Source: Salinivirgaceae bacterium (GTDB lineage: Bacteria; Bacteroidota; Bacteroidia; Bacteroidales; SZUA-534). From it: DNA of 64,000 bases. The DNA is taken from NCBI GenBank assembly GCA_017527435.1, contig JAFXQB010000001.1:502696-566695 (forward strand). The letters are read 5' to 3'. The notes below the pieces were generated by a model. That model was not told the origin of the DNA, searched no databases, and was given only the letters and a program-made list of their open reading frames with translations. This document shows, piece after piece, positions 54,202-62,233 of the stretch. Position 1 is the stretch's first letter. Every line of letters starts with the position of its first letter. A program made the position numbers and the translations under genes.

Positions 54202-54274
54202 GGGGCATTAGCTCATCTGGCAGAGCGATTCGTTCGCAACGAATAGGTAGGCGGTTCGAGTCCGCTATGCTCCA
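54202..54274 (+). tRNA. tRNA-Ala(CGC)
   Basis: A 73-nt cloverleaf. Acceptor GGGGCAT/ATGCTCC has the G3-U70 wobble that marks alanine. Anticodon arm ATTCG-TTCGCAA-CGAAT gives anticodon CGC, reading GCG. T arm GGCGG-TTCGAGT-CCGCT. The CCA is not encoded. Confidence 0.92.
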
Positions 54275-54280
54275 CAAAAA

Positions 54281-54306
54281 AAGCCTGTCAAATCATTGAC
54301 AGGCTT
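54281..54306. terminator. shared terminator of tRNA-Ala and tRNA-Pro
   Basis: An 11-bp perfect stem (AAGCCTGTCAA / TTGACAGGCTT, loop ATCA) between the two convergent tRNAs, with a T run on the minus-strand side. Confidence 0.75.
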
Positions 54307-54314
54307 CTGTTTTG

Positions 54315-54389
54315 TCGGGGTAGCAGGATTCGAACCTGCGACCTCCTGCTCCCAAAGCAGGCACACTAACCGGACTGTGCTATACCCCG
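54315..54389 (-). tRNA. tRNA-Pro(TGG)
   Basis: A 75-nt cloverleaf: acceptor CGGGGTA/TACCCCG, anticodon arm CCTGC-TTTGGGA-GCAGG (anticodon TGG), T arm GCAGG-TTCGAAT-CCTGC, discriminator A. The CCA is not encoded. Confidence 0.94.
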
Positions 54390-54564
54390 TGCTGAAAAGC
54401 GGTGCAAAGATAGACCTTCTATTTGCATTTGCAAAACAAAATTTATATGGATTTTGCGAAAACCATTAAAAGGTCCGCTCTTAAAGCAATTCACGTAGTT
54501 GATTGCCTTTAAGGCATTTCCATAAAAATCTGCGTTATCAGTGCCATCGGTGCGAAATGCCACA

Positions 54565-54589
54565 CATTCAATCATTCAGTCATTCAATG
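54565..54589. repeat. degenerate spacer repeat
   Basis: CATTCAATCATTCAGTCATTCAAT, three 8-base units just upstream of a -7 box. Confidence 0.45.
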
Positions 54590-54601
54590 CTTAAAAACTG
54601 C

Positions 54602-54609
54602 TATATTTG
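54602..54609 (+). promoter_or_regulatory. -7 promoter box of the acidic protein-prfC operon
   Basis: TATATTTG, a perfect TAnnTTTG, 19 bases before the ATG at 54629. It rules out the longer frame starting at 54503. Confidence 0.6.
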
Positions 54610-54628
54610 CGGCCTAAAAAACGGAAAT

Positions 54629-54886
54629 ATGCTACCGAAATTCTTACTTGCAACAAACAGCCAGCAGCGCTTGGGCTATCTTTACGTGGTTCACACCGAA
54701 AAACCGCGCTTTATTCTGGAAGGCAGCGAAGACGATTTTGAGAACGACCGCCAGATTTATTGGATTGACAAGCCTGAACTGCCACAAATAGAGATTGATA
54801 CGCTCATTGCTGAAGCCGAGTATTTTATCGACGATGAACTCGACTGCGAAGACAGTATGAGCGATGACGAAGAAGAAGAAGAATAG
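54629..54886 (+). CDS. small acidic protein of unknown function
   Basis: An 85-residue protein (PKFLLATNSQQRLGYLYVVH, then HTEKPRFILEGSEDDFENDR) with a strongly acidic C terminus (DDELDCEDSMSDDEEEEE). There is no signal peptide. Looks like a small Bacteroidetes-conserved protein, but I cannot name the family. It lies 29 bp upstream of prfC and probably shares its promoter. Confidence 0.7.
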   Translation: MLPKFLLATNSQQRLGYLYVVHTEKPRFILEGSEDDFENDRQIYWIDKPELPQIEIDTLIAEAEYFIDDELDCEDSMSDDEEEEE

Positions 54887-54915
54887 CAAGCAAGAATCTT
54901 AATAACCAAACAGAT

Positions 54916-56496
54916 ATGGATTTTAACGAAGAGATAAAACGCCGACGCACATTTGCAATCATCAGCCACCCTGACGCAGGTAAAACCACATTGACCGAAA
55001 AGTTGCTGCTCTTTGGTGGCGCAATCCACGTGGCAGGCGCCGTCAAGTCGAACAAGATTAAGAAAACCGCCACTTCCGACTTTATGGAAATTGAGCGGCA
55101 GCGTGGTATTTCGGTTGCCACTTCGGTTATGGGCTTTGAGTATAACGGTGTGAAAATCAACATTCTTGACACCCCAGGCCACCAGGATTTTGCCGAAGAC
55201 ACTTTCCGCACCCTGACGGCTGTCGACAGTGTGATTGTGGTGATTGACGCGGCCAAAGGCGTCGAAGCGCAGACCGAGAAACTGATGAAAGTGTGCCGTA
55301 TGCGCAACACGCCCGTGATTGTCTTCATCAACAAAATCGACCGCGAAGGCAAGGACCCGTTCGACCTGCTCGATGAGATTGAGCGGCAACTTCAAATCCA
55401 CGTCCACCCGTTGAGTTGGCCTGTGGGTATGGGCCAGCGGCTGCAGGGCGTTTACAACATCTTCGACCACAAGATGTACTATTTCTCGGGCAACGACAAG
55501 ACCAAAGCCGAAGAACCACAGGAATTTAAGGATTTGAACGACCCCGAGTTCGAGCGCAAGATGGGCCGAAACGCGCAGATTCTGCGCGACAATCTCGAAC
55601 TCATCGAAGGCGTTTATCCCGATTTCGACCAGAATCTTTATCGCGAAGCAAAAATCGCCCCCGTTTTCTTCGGAAGTGCACTCTATAACTTTGGTGTTCA
55701 GGAACTTTTGGAATCATTTATTCGTATTGCGCCATCGCCGCAACCGTCGCAGACACTTGAGCGCGAAGTGAAACCTGAAGAAGAAAAGTTCACGGGTTTC
55801 GTCTTCAAGATTCACGCCAATATGGACCCGAACCACCGCGACCGCATTGCTTTTGTGAAGGTCTGCTCGGGCAAATTCCTGCGCAACACCAATTATTATC
55901 ACGTCCAACTCGACCGCCAGTTGAAATTTTCGAGCCCCACAGCCTTTATGGCGCAAAAAACGTCGGTGGTTGAAGAAGCCTATCCAGGCGACATTGTCGG
56001 TCTGCACGACACAGGCAATTTCAAAATCGGCGACACGCTGACCGAAGGCGAAAAGATTCATTTCAAGGGACTTCCGAGTTTCTCGCCCGAACTTTTCCGA
56101 TACATCGAAAACGACGACCCGATGAAAGCCAAGCAACTTGCCAAAGGCATCGACCAACTGATGGATGAAGGTGTGGCTCAATTATTTACAATGACAATGA
56201 ACGGTCGCAAGGTCATCGGCACAGTGGGCGCGCTGCAGTTTGAAGTGATTGAGTATCGCCTGTTGCACGAGTACAACGCCAAATGTCGCTATGAGAACAT
56301 CAGCATGTACAAGGCTTGCTGGGTGAAACCGAACGACCAAATAGAATGGGAAGACTTCAAGCGCCGCAAGTTCAAGGCAATGGCCAAAGACAAGTGGGGC
56401 CGCGATGTCTATCTTGCCGAATCGGCCTACGAACTGCAAATGTCGCAAGAGAAATTCAAAGGGTTGGAATTCTACTTCACGTCGGAATTTGAATAG
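54916..56496 (+). CDS. prfC: peptide chain release factor 3
   Basis: A 526-residue RF3, the GTPase that recycles RF1/RF2 from the ribosome. G1 SHPDAGKTTLTEKLLLFGGA, the switch region QRGISVATSV, G3 DTPGHQDFAEDT and G4 VFINKIDREGKDPFD are intact. Domains II and III follow with KFTGFVFKIHANMDPNHRDR. RF3 rather than EF-G or BipA is indicated by the length and by EIKRRRTFAIISHPDAGKTT. Followed by a strong terminator. Confidence 0.96.
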   Translation: MDFNEEIKRRRTFAIISHPDAGKTTLTEKLLLFGGAIHVAGAVKSNKIKKTATSDFMEIERQRGISVATSVMGFEYNGVKINILDTPGHQDFAEDTFRTLTAVDSVIVVIDAAKGVEAQTEKLMKVCRMRNTPVIVFINKIDREGKDPFDLLDEIERQLQIHVHPLSWPVGMGQRLQGVYNIFDHKMYYFSGNDKTKAEEPQEFKDLNDPEFERKMGRNAQILRDNLELIEGVYPDFDQNLYREAKIAPVFFGSALYNFGVQELLESFIRIAPSPQPSQTLEREVKPEEEKFTGFVFKIHANMDPNHRDRIAFVKVCSGKFLRNTNYYHVQLDRQLKFSSPTAFMAQKTSVVEEAYPGDIVGLHDTGNFKIGDTLTEGEKIHFKGLPSFSPELFRYIENDDPMKAKQLAKGIDQLMDEGVAQLFTMTMNGRKVIGTVGALQFEVIEYRLLHEYNAKCRYENISMYKACWVKPNDQIEWEDFKRRKFKAMAKDKWGRDVYLAESAYELQMSQEKFKGLEFYFTSEFE

Positions 56497-56520
56497 ATTT
56501 GGAAAGTTAAGTTTAAAACA

Positions 56521-56550
56521 AAGGGGCGGGAATTTGTTTCCGCCCCATTC
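56521..56550 (+). terminator. intrinsic terminator of prfC
   Basis: A ten-pair stem (GGGGCGGGAA / TTTCCGCCCC, one wobble) with a TTTG loop, 26 bp after the prfC stop. Confidence 0.8.
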
Positions 56551-56608
56551 TCTTTTATATCAAGCAACCAATCTCTCGCAATCAGCGTCTTGCATTTGGT
56601 TTTGTTTT

Positions 56609-56616
56609 TAACTTTG
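56609..56616 (+). promoter_or_regulatory. -7 promoter box of the AT-rich cassette
   Basis: TAACTTTG, a perfect TAnnTTTG, ending 4 bp before the ATG at 56621. Either the transcript is leaderless or translation starts at the next ATG (56687). Confidence 0.4.
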
Positions 56617-56620
56617 GCCT

Positions 56621-56854
56621 ATGACAACTTTGCGGACACATATAGCCCACAGCGGCATAACCATTGATTACGAAGGCGGTATTGCTATGTATTATAAAAG
56701 AGATGGTAATTATGATAGATATATAGTTTATGCGATTGATGATATGAATGAATATGTAGAATTTGTGATGGATGTTGTTACTAATGTCGTAAGTAAAGTA
56801 GCCGTGAATAAATTACAAGAAGAAATCATTAATAAGTGTAAAAAAATTGAATAA
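56621..56854 (+). CDS. 77-residue protein of unknown function (AT-rich cassette gene 1)
   Basis: A small protein with no signal peptide and no recognised domain (GITIDYEGGIAMYYKRDGNY; C-terminal helix VSKVAVNKLQEEIINKCKKI). Base composition shifts to clearly AT-rich from ~56690. An internal ATG at 56687 gives a 55-residue alternative. It is followed 6 bp later by the 428-residue membrane protein, so the two form an operon. Confidence 0.55.
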   Translation: MTTLRTHIAHSGITIDYEGGIAMYYKRDGNYDRYIVYAIDDMNEYVEFVMDVVTNVVSKVAVNKLQEEIINKCKKIE

Positions 56855-56860
56855 CACGAT

Positions 56861-58147
56861 ATGAAGGAACTGTTTGACGCAATACAGAATTCACGGTATA
56901 AAAAGCTGATTATTTTATTGCTGATAGTTTTTATTTTGGCAGTCAATCTTATTGAACCTTTGCATATACTTTCTGGAGGTGCCAATGTAATTTCGGGTCT
57001 AGAGTTTTTTAGGGGAATTGCTATAATAGGGACATTGTTTGCATCTATATGTATATTTGGTCTACAATTATCAAACCAGCCTAATCATAATAATAAATAT
57101 GGTTGTATTGTTTTGTTGTTTCAATTGTCGCTTACAATATATTCCCCATTCCTACTTCAGGATATTTTTGGACATTTTACAGATAAAATACTATGGTCTG
57201 AAACGTTTGATGAAATCTCTGAAGTTAGGGGAAAAAAAGAAAGAGTCTGGTATCATAGAGCTACAAAAAATTATCAATATTATTTGTATGTGAATTCAAG
57301 GATTACAAACAATCAGCTGTCTATAACAAATAAAGGAATATATGACTCTATCAGCAAACATGATACGATAATAATCAACATATCGAAACGCAACCATAAC
57401 ATGTGGAGGGTCAAGAAAATACATCCAACTGCTGTTGAAGTAAAAGAACTTTACATACGTCAAAAATTAATGAATAGAAGAACGCCACCAATCATAGCAT
57501 ACGATGAATATTTAGTAAAAAATATGGACTCGTTGCTGTTTGATTCGCATTGTCAGGTTGGCACTGTATATGCAAAGGCAGATGATGAACATTATCGTCA
57601 TATTGTCAAAGTCGGCGTTGATTCGCTCCATACTACAACTCACGAATTTATCGGTCGCGCAACGGTATATCAGCGTCTCAATATAGGCGACAAGGTCATT
57701 CTTCAAGTCTCCGACTCGTTGCCAGAGATAAACAGAGTGATAAATTGGCAGCCGACAGAGGCTGAAATAATGCAATATCAGCAGCCACAGCCTTTTGATG
57801 AAAAAATGATAGTGAAAGACTATAGCCATTGCACGAAAGAGTTTGAGATAGAGAATCTACACAAGTCGCACAAGCGCATTGGCATAATATATGACAAGTA
57901 CGAGGATGACTATGTAGGTGCATATCTTGAGGTAGGCATTGACGAGAAGCATACTCGCACCCACCTTTTCCATACCTACAATGAATCGGAGATGAAGATT
58001 TATAACGAAGCCTCCGTAGGCGACACAGTTCTTGTGCGAGTGTCAGATGCCTTGCCACAGCTCAATAGGGTTTTGAATTGGCAACCCACTCCCGATGAGA
58101 AGAAGAAATACAAGACACCTGTGCGGTTGATGGAGTTGGCAGATTGA
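56861..58147 (+). CDS. 428-residue membrane protein with a triplicated unknown domain (AT-rich cassette gene 2)
   Basis: Three membrane helices (about residues 15-33, 48-70, 80-100) precede a soluble region of repeats. Units at 232-304 and 339-413 align well: VGTVYAKADDEHYRHIVKVG with IGIIYDKYEDDYVGAYLEVG, then GDKVILQVSDSLPEINRVIN with GDTVLVRVSDALPQLNRVLN. A degenerate third unit lies at ~140-196 (HDTIIINIS...WRVKKIHPTAVEV). The domain looks like a small beta barrel, perhaps OB- or SH3-like, but I do not recognise it. Base composition rises from AT-rich at the 5' end to host-like at the 3' end. Confidence 0.65.
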   Translation: MKELFDAIQNSRYKKLIILLLIVFILAVNLIEPLHILSGGANVISGLEFFRGIAIIGTLFASICIFGLQLSNQPNHNNKYGCIVLLFQLSLTIYSPFLLQDIFGHFTDKILWSETFDEISEVRGKKERVWYHRATKNYQYYLYVNSRITNNQLSITNKGIYDSISKHDTIIINISKRNHNMWRVKKIHPTAVEVKELYIRQKLMNRRTPPIIAYDEYLVKNMDSLLFDSHCQVGTVYAKADDEHYRHIVKVGVDSLHTTTHEFIGRATVYQRLNIGDKVILQVSDSLPEINRVINWQPTEAEIMQYQQPQPFDEKMIVKDYSHCTKEFEIENLHKSHKRIGIIYDKYEDDYVGAYLEVGIDEKHTRTHLFHTYNESEMKIYNEASVGDTVLVRVSDALPQLNRVLNWQPTPDEKKKYKTPVRLMELAD

Positions 58148-58310
58148 AAAATAAAATCGATTGACATATACCCCCTAAAAGCCGTCCGTAAAAGAGATGA
58201 AATGCCAAAACGTGCAACAAGGGCGCTTTTTTAACACTGCTGCCTGCAGAATTATGGAATGGGCGTAATGTGGAATGTCCTATAGCGTGGAGATGTGGAA
58301 TATACGTAGA

Positions 58311-58328
58311 GACGCGGCGCGCCACGTC
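58311..58328. repeat. REP-like palindrome (GACGTGGCG type)
   Basis: GACGCGGCGCGCCACGTC, an 18-bp inverted repeat with one mismatch, preceded by GTAGA. Its minus strand shares the GACGTGGCG-N4-GCGTC core with 17509-17532. Confidence 0.45.
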
Positions 58329-58387
58329 ATTACAGGCCAGTGGTGGCAAAAATCTGCGTTCAAAAAAATCGCCCCAGCGTACAAAAA

Positions 58388-58420
58388 CAAAAGGGCGGAA
58401 ACCAAATTCCCGCCCCTTTT
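58388..58420 (-). terminator. intrinsic terminator of carB
   Basis: GGGCGG(AA)...(TT)CCGCCC with A and T flanks, 64 bp after the carB stop on the minus strand. Confidence 0.7.
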
Positions 58421-58427
58421 TATTCAA

Positions 58428-58447
58428 ATCCCGAAAACTATCGGGAT
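58428..58447. repeat. palindrome ATCCCGA/TCGGGAT
   Basis: A 7-bp perfect stem with a 6-base loop next to the carB terminator; related to the CCCGATAG palindrome at 20478. Confidence 0.35.
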
Positions 58448-58453
58448 AAATAT

Positions 58454-58476
58454 CTAACTCCTAACTCCTAAATCCT
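58454..58476. repeat. degenerate spacer repeat
   Basis: CTAACTC-CTAACTC-CTAAATC, three 7-base units just after the carB stop codon. Confidence 0.5.
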
Positions 58477-58483
58477 ACCTGAA

Positions 58484-61400
58484 TCAATACTCCTGCCAGC
58501 TCTTAATCTGAATGTCGCCCATTTCCTTAACGCAACTTGCGTGGATGAACGCGCTTGCCAGACGAGCGTTTGTCAGTAATGGAATATTGTGGTCGATGGC
58601 CGAGCGGCGGATTTTGTAGCCGTTGGTCAACTCGCGGTGAGTGTGGTTCTTCGGGATGTTGACAACCAGGTCAATCTTGTGGTCCTGCATAAGTTCGGTG
58701 ATGTTGGCGTCGCCAGTGTGCTCGTCGGGCCAACTAACGCGCTCGGCGGTAACACCGTTGTCGGCAAGGAATTTCTGCGTGCCAGCGGTGGCGTAAATCT
58801 TAAGGCCTTTCTCCTGAAGCATTTTGCACGAGTCGAGCAAGTCAACCTTGCCGCGAACGTCGCCCGACGATACCAGAACGCCCTTTTCAGGCTTATGGAA
58901 GCCCACCGAGTAGAGAGCGGCCAGCAGTGCGTCGTTGAAGTCGGTGCCAAGGCAGCCAACCTCACCCGTCGACGACATATCGACGCTCAGAATCGGGTCG
59001 GCGCGGTGCAGACGGGCAAACGAGAACTGCGATGCCTTCACGCCGATGTGGTCGATGTCGAAATCCGACGAATCGGCCTTCTGAACAGGCTCGCCAAGCA
59101 TAATCTTTGTTGCGGTCTCAATAAAGTTGCGTTTCACAACCTTCGACACAAACGGGAACGAACGCGATGCGCGCAGGTTGCACTCAATCACCTTAACCTC
59201 GTTATTTTTAGCAAGATACTGAATATTGAACGGTCCGCTGATGTTCAACTCTTTGGCTATCTTCTTGCTTATCTGTTTGATGCGGCGTGCTGTTGCCAGA
59301 TAGATGTTCTGTGCGGGGAACACCAGCGTTGCGTCGCCCGAGTGGACGCCCGCAAACTCAATGTGCTCCGAGATGGCGTACTCGTAAATCTCGCCGTTCT
59401 TGGCCACGGCGTCGAACTCTATCTCCTTGGTATTCTGCATAAATTGCGAAACCACAACAGGATACTCCTTCGACACTTTGGCGGCGGCGTTCAGGAAGGT
59501 GCGCATTTGGTCCTTGTCGTAGCAGACGTTCATTGCCGCGCCCGAGAGCACGTACGACGGACGAATCAGCACGGGGAAGCCCACCTCGTCAACAAACTTG
59601 TCAATCTCCTCGAAACTTGTCAGAGCCTCCCAGCGTGGTTGGTCGATGCCCAGTTGGTCGAGCATTGCCGAGAATTTGTTGCGGTTTTCGGCGCGGTCAA
59701 TCGACACAGGCGATGTGCCCAGAATCGGCACGTTCTGACGGTAGAGTTTCATTGCCAGGTTGTTCGGAATCTGTCCGCCCACCGACACAATCACGCCCTT
59801 CGGAATCTCAAGGTCGATGACGTCGAGCACGCGCTCAAACGACAACTCGTCGAAGTACAGGCGGTCGCACATATCGTAGTCGGTGCTGACCGTTTCAGGG
59901 TTGTAGTTAATCATTATCGACTTGTAGCCCAGTTTGCGAGCCGTTTGGATGGCGTTCACCGAGCACCAGTCGAACTCAACGCTTGAGCCGATGCGGTAGG
60001 CACCCGAGCCCAGCACGATTATCGACTTGTCGTTTTTGTAGGCGTAACTGATGCTGTGCTCCTGTACGCCATAAGTCATATAAAGATAATTAGTTAACTC
60101 GGGATGCTCCGATGCCACCGTGTTGATGCGGCGAACGGCGGGCAGAATGTTGTTCTTCTTGCGGTGGTCGCGCACGCGCAGAATCTCCTTCTCCATTGTG
60201 CCCGACGGGTTTTCAACAAAGCGTGCGATTTGGAAGTCGCTGAATCCCAGACGTTTCGCCTCGCGCAGAACGTCAGCGGGCAGGTCCTCAATCTTCTTGT
60301 ACTGACCCAGAACCTTGGTGTAATCCACAATGTTTTTCAGTTTCTTGATGAACCAGACGTCAATCTTCGTCAACTCCTCAATGCGTTCGGGCGTGTAGCC
60401 TTTCTCGAGCGCTTTCGCGATGGCAAAGATGCGCATATCGGTCGGGTGGCTCAACTCCTTGTCAAGGTCGTCGAACTCAAGGTCGTTGTTGCCCACAAAA
60501 CCGTGCATTCCCTGACCAATCATACGAAGGCCCTTCTGCATAATCTCCTCAAACGATTTGCCGATAGACATAATCTCGCCCACCGACTTCATACTTGAGC
60601 CGATTTCGCGGTCAACGCCCACAAACTTGCTCAAGTCCCAGCGCGGAATCTTGGCGATGATGTAGTCGACCGAAGGCGCAACGTAGGCCGAGTTTGGCGT
60701 GCCCATTTCGCCGATTTGGTCCAGAGTGTAGCCCAGCGCCAGTTTGGCTGCCACAAAGGCGAGCGGGTAGCCCGATGCCTTCGATGCCAAAGCCGACGAA
60801 CGGCTCAAGCGGGCGTTTATCTCGATGATTCGATAGTCGTTGGTCTGCGCGTTGAAGGCGAACTGAATGTTGCACTCGCCCACAATGCCGATGTGGCGCA
60901 CAACCTTCTTCGCAATCTCCGAGAGCATATTGATTTGCTCCTCCGAAAGGGTGATGATTGGCGCGATGACGATGCTCTCGCCCGTGTGGATGCCCAGCGG
61001 GTCAACATTCTCCATTGGAACCACCGTGAAGCAGTGGTCGTTGGCGTCGCGGATAACCTCAAACTCAATCTCTTTCCAGCCCTTCAGCGACTCCTCAACC
61101 AGAATCTGTTTCGAGTAGGCCAAAGCGTTGTTGCACAGGTCGATGAACTCTTTCTCGTTGGTGCTGATGCCCGAGCCCAGACCGCCCAGAGCGTAAGCCG
61201 AGCGAACCATTACGGGGTAGCCCAGCACGTGAGCCTCGTCAAGAGCGTCCTCAAGGCTCTCAACCGCCCGCGACGACGGTGTTTTGGCGTCAATCTCCTT
61301 CAGTTTCTTCACAAACAGGTCGCGGTCCTCGGTAATCATAATGGCCTCAACCGATGTGCCGAGCACCCTAACGCCGTATTTCTCCAGCACTCCCGAAGTG

Positions 61401-61699
61401 TAAAGTGCTGTGCCGCAGTTCAGAGCGGTCTGTCCGCCGAAAGCGAGCAGAATGCCGTCGGGGCGCTCCTTCTTGATGACTTCCTCAACAAAATACGGGG
61501 TGATAGGAAGGAAGTAAACCTTGTCCGCAACGCCGTCCGACGTTTGTATTGTTGCAATATTGGGGTTTATCAGCACTGTCGATATACCCTCTTCGCGCAT
61601 AGCCTTCAACGCCTGCGAACCTGAATAGTCAAACTCACCCGCCTGACCAATCTTCAACGCTCCTGAACCTAACAAGAGCACTTTTTTTACTTCTTTCAT
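58484..61699 (-). CDS. carB: carbamoyl-phosphate synthase large subunit
   Basis: A 1071-residue CarB that makes carbamoyl phosphate from ammonia/glutamine, bicarbonate and two ATP, for arginine and pyrimidine synthesis. Two ATP-grasp halves are visible: VLLLGSGALKIGQAGEFDYS with HIGIVGECNIQFAFNAQ, then IVLGSGAYRIGSSVEFDWCS with GPFNIQYLAKNNEVKVIECN. The C-terminal MGS-like regulatory domain contains KIYATAGTQKFLADNGV. Length is normal. argR lies 54 bp upstream on the same strand, so argR-carB is probably one transcript. The small subunit gene carA is not in the window. Confidence 0.97.
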   Translation of the reverse strand: MKEVKKVLLLGSGALKIGQAGEFDYSGSQALKAMREEGISTVLINPNIATIQTSDGVADKVYFLPITPYFVEEVIKKERPDGILLAFGGQTALNCGTALYTSGVLEKYGVRVLGTSVEAIMITEDRDLFVKKLKEIDAKTPSSRAVESLEDALDEAHVLGYPVMVRSAYALGGLGSGISTNEKEFIDLCNNALAYSKQILVEESLKGWKEIEFEVIRDANDHCFTVVPMENVDPLGIHTGESIVIAPIITLSEEQINMLSEIAKKVVRHIGIVGECNIQFAFNAQTNDYRIIEINARLSRSSALASKASGYPLAFVAAKLALGYTLDQIGEMGTPNSAYVAPSVDYIIAKIPRWDLSKFVGVDREIGSSMKSVGEIMSIGKSFEEIMQKGLRMIGQGMHGFVGNNDLEFDDLDKELSHPTDMRIFAIAKALEKGYTPERIEELTKIDVWFIKKLKNIVDYTKVLGQYKKIEDLPADVLREAKRLGFSDFQIARFVENPSGTMEKEILRVRDHRKKNNILPAVRRINTVASEHPELTNYLYMTYGVQEHSISYAYKNDKSIIVLGSGAYRIGSSVEFDWCSVNAIQTARKLGYKSIMINYNPETVSTDYDMCDRLYFDELSFERVLDVIDLEIPKGVIVSVGGQIPNNLAMKLYRQNVPILGTSPVSIDRAENRNKFSAMLDQLGIDQPRWEALTSFEEIDKFVDEVGFPVLIRPSYVLSGAAMNVCYDKDQMRTFLNAAAKVSKEYPVVVSQFMQNTKEIEFDAVAKNGEIYEYAISEHIEFAGVHSGDATLVFPAQNIYLATARRIKQISKKIAKELNISGPFNIQYLAKNNEVKVIECNLRASRSFPFVSKVVKRNFIETATKIMLGEPVQKADSSDFDIDHIGVKASQFSFARLHRADPILSVDMSSTGEVGCLGTDFNDALLAALYSVGFHKPEKGVLVSSGDVRGKVDLLDSCKMLQEKGLKIYATAGTQKFLADNGVTAERVSWPDEHTGDANITELMQDHKIDLVVNIPKNHTHRELTNGYKIRRSAIDHNIPLLTNARLASAFIHASCVKEMGDIQIKSWQEY

Positions 61700-61753
61700 A
61701 TTCTTTTATTTTGTAGTTATATTCTTTATATTCTGAATGTTATCTTTGTTTTC

Positions 61754-62233
61754 TCATTTTATTTTATTGGCGATTTCCGGAAAATAGTGTGCAAAATCCT
61801 GCGCCACATTCGTGCCCGTGAAACCATTGCGGATTACCACCAGAATGGTGTCGTTGCCGGCAATTGTGCTTATTATCGATGGCATGTCCATATCGTCGAT
61901 AGCCTGTGAGATGGGTTGGGCAAATGCCGGGACTGTTTTTATAACAGCCAGATTTCCTGACATTTCCATCGACAAAAAGCCATCCATAGATGACGATGAT
62001 TTGGCAATATTTGGTTTTTGTTCCGGTGCTGCGTTCGATAGGGAATAAAGGTAGCGTCCGTCGCGTGTTGGGCGCTTAAACACTTTCAGCAGTTTCAAAT
62101 CACGCGAAAGCGTGGCCTGCGTAACCGAACAATTTTTTGAATTGAGTATTTGAAGAAGTTTGTCTTGCGAGTCAACTTCTTCATTCTGAATGATTTTTGT
62201 TATCAAGGCCAGTCTTTGGCTTCTGCTTTCCAT
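61754..62233 (-). CDS. argR: arginine repressor ArgR
   Basis: A 159-residue ArgR. The N-terminal winged helix spans ~1-70 (RLALITKIIQNEEVDSQDKL, SVTQATLSRDLKLLKVFK). The C-terminal arginine-binding/oligomerisation domain contains IISTIAGNDTILVVIRNGFT. It likely senses arginine and controls itself and carB. The promoter region holds a perfect palindrome over the expected -33 position. The position upstream of carB supports regulation of carbamoyl-phosphate supply. Confidence 0.93.
   Translation of the reverse strand: MESRSQRLALITKIIQNEEVDSQDKLLQILNSKNCSVTQATLSRDLKLLKVFKRPTRDGRYLYSLSNAAPEQKPNIAKSSSSMDGFLSMEMSGNLAVIKTVPAFAQPISQAIDDMDMPSIISTIAGNDTILVVIRNGFTGTNVAQDFAHYFPEIANKIK

Larger units (their letters stand above)
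58148..58483. other. 336-bp intergenic region
   Basis: Convergent gap between the AT-rich cassette and carB. It holds a REP-like palindrome, the carB terminator, a CCCGA palindrome and a degenerate CTAACTC repeat. I see no gene. Confidence 0.5.

Noticed and set aside
61741..61748. Plus-strand TATCTTTG in the carB-argR gap
   Set aside because: A perfect -7 box, but it points into argR in antisense, has no downstream gene or terminator, and AT-rich gaps give such matches by chance.
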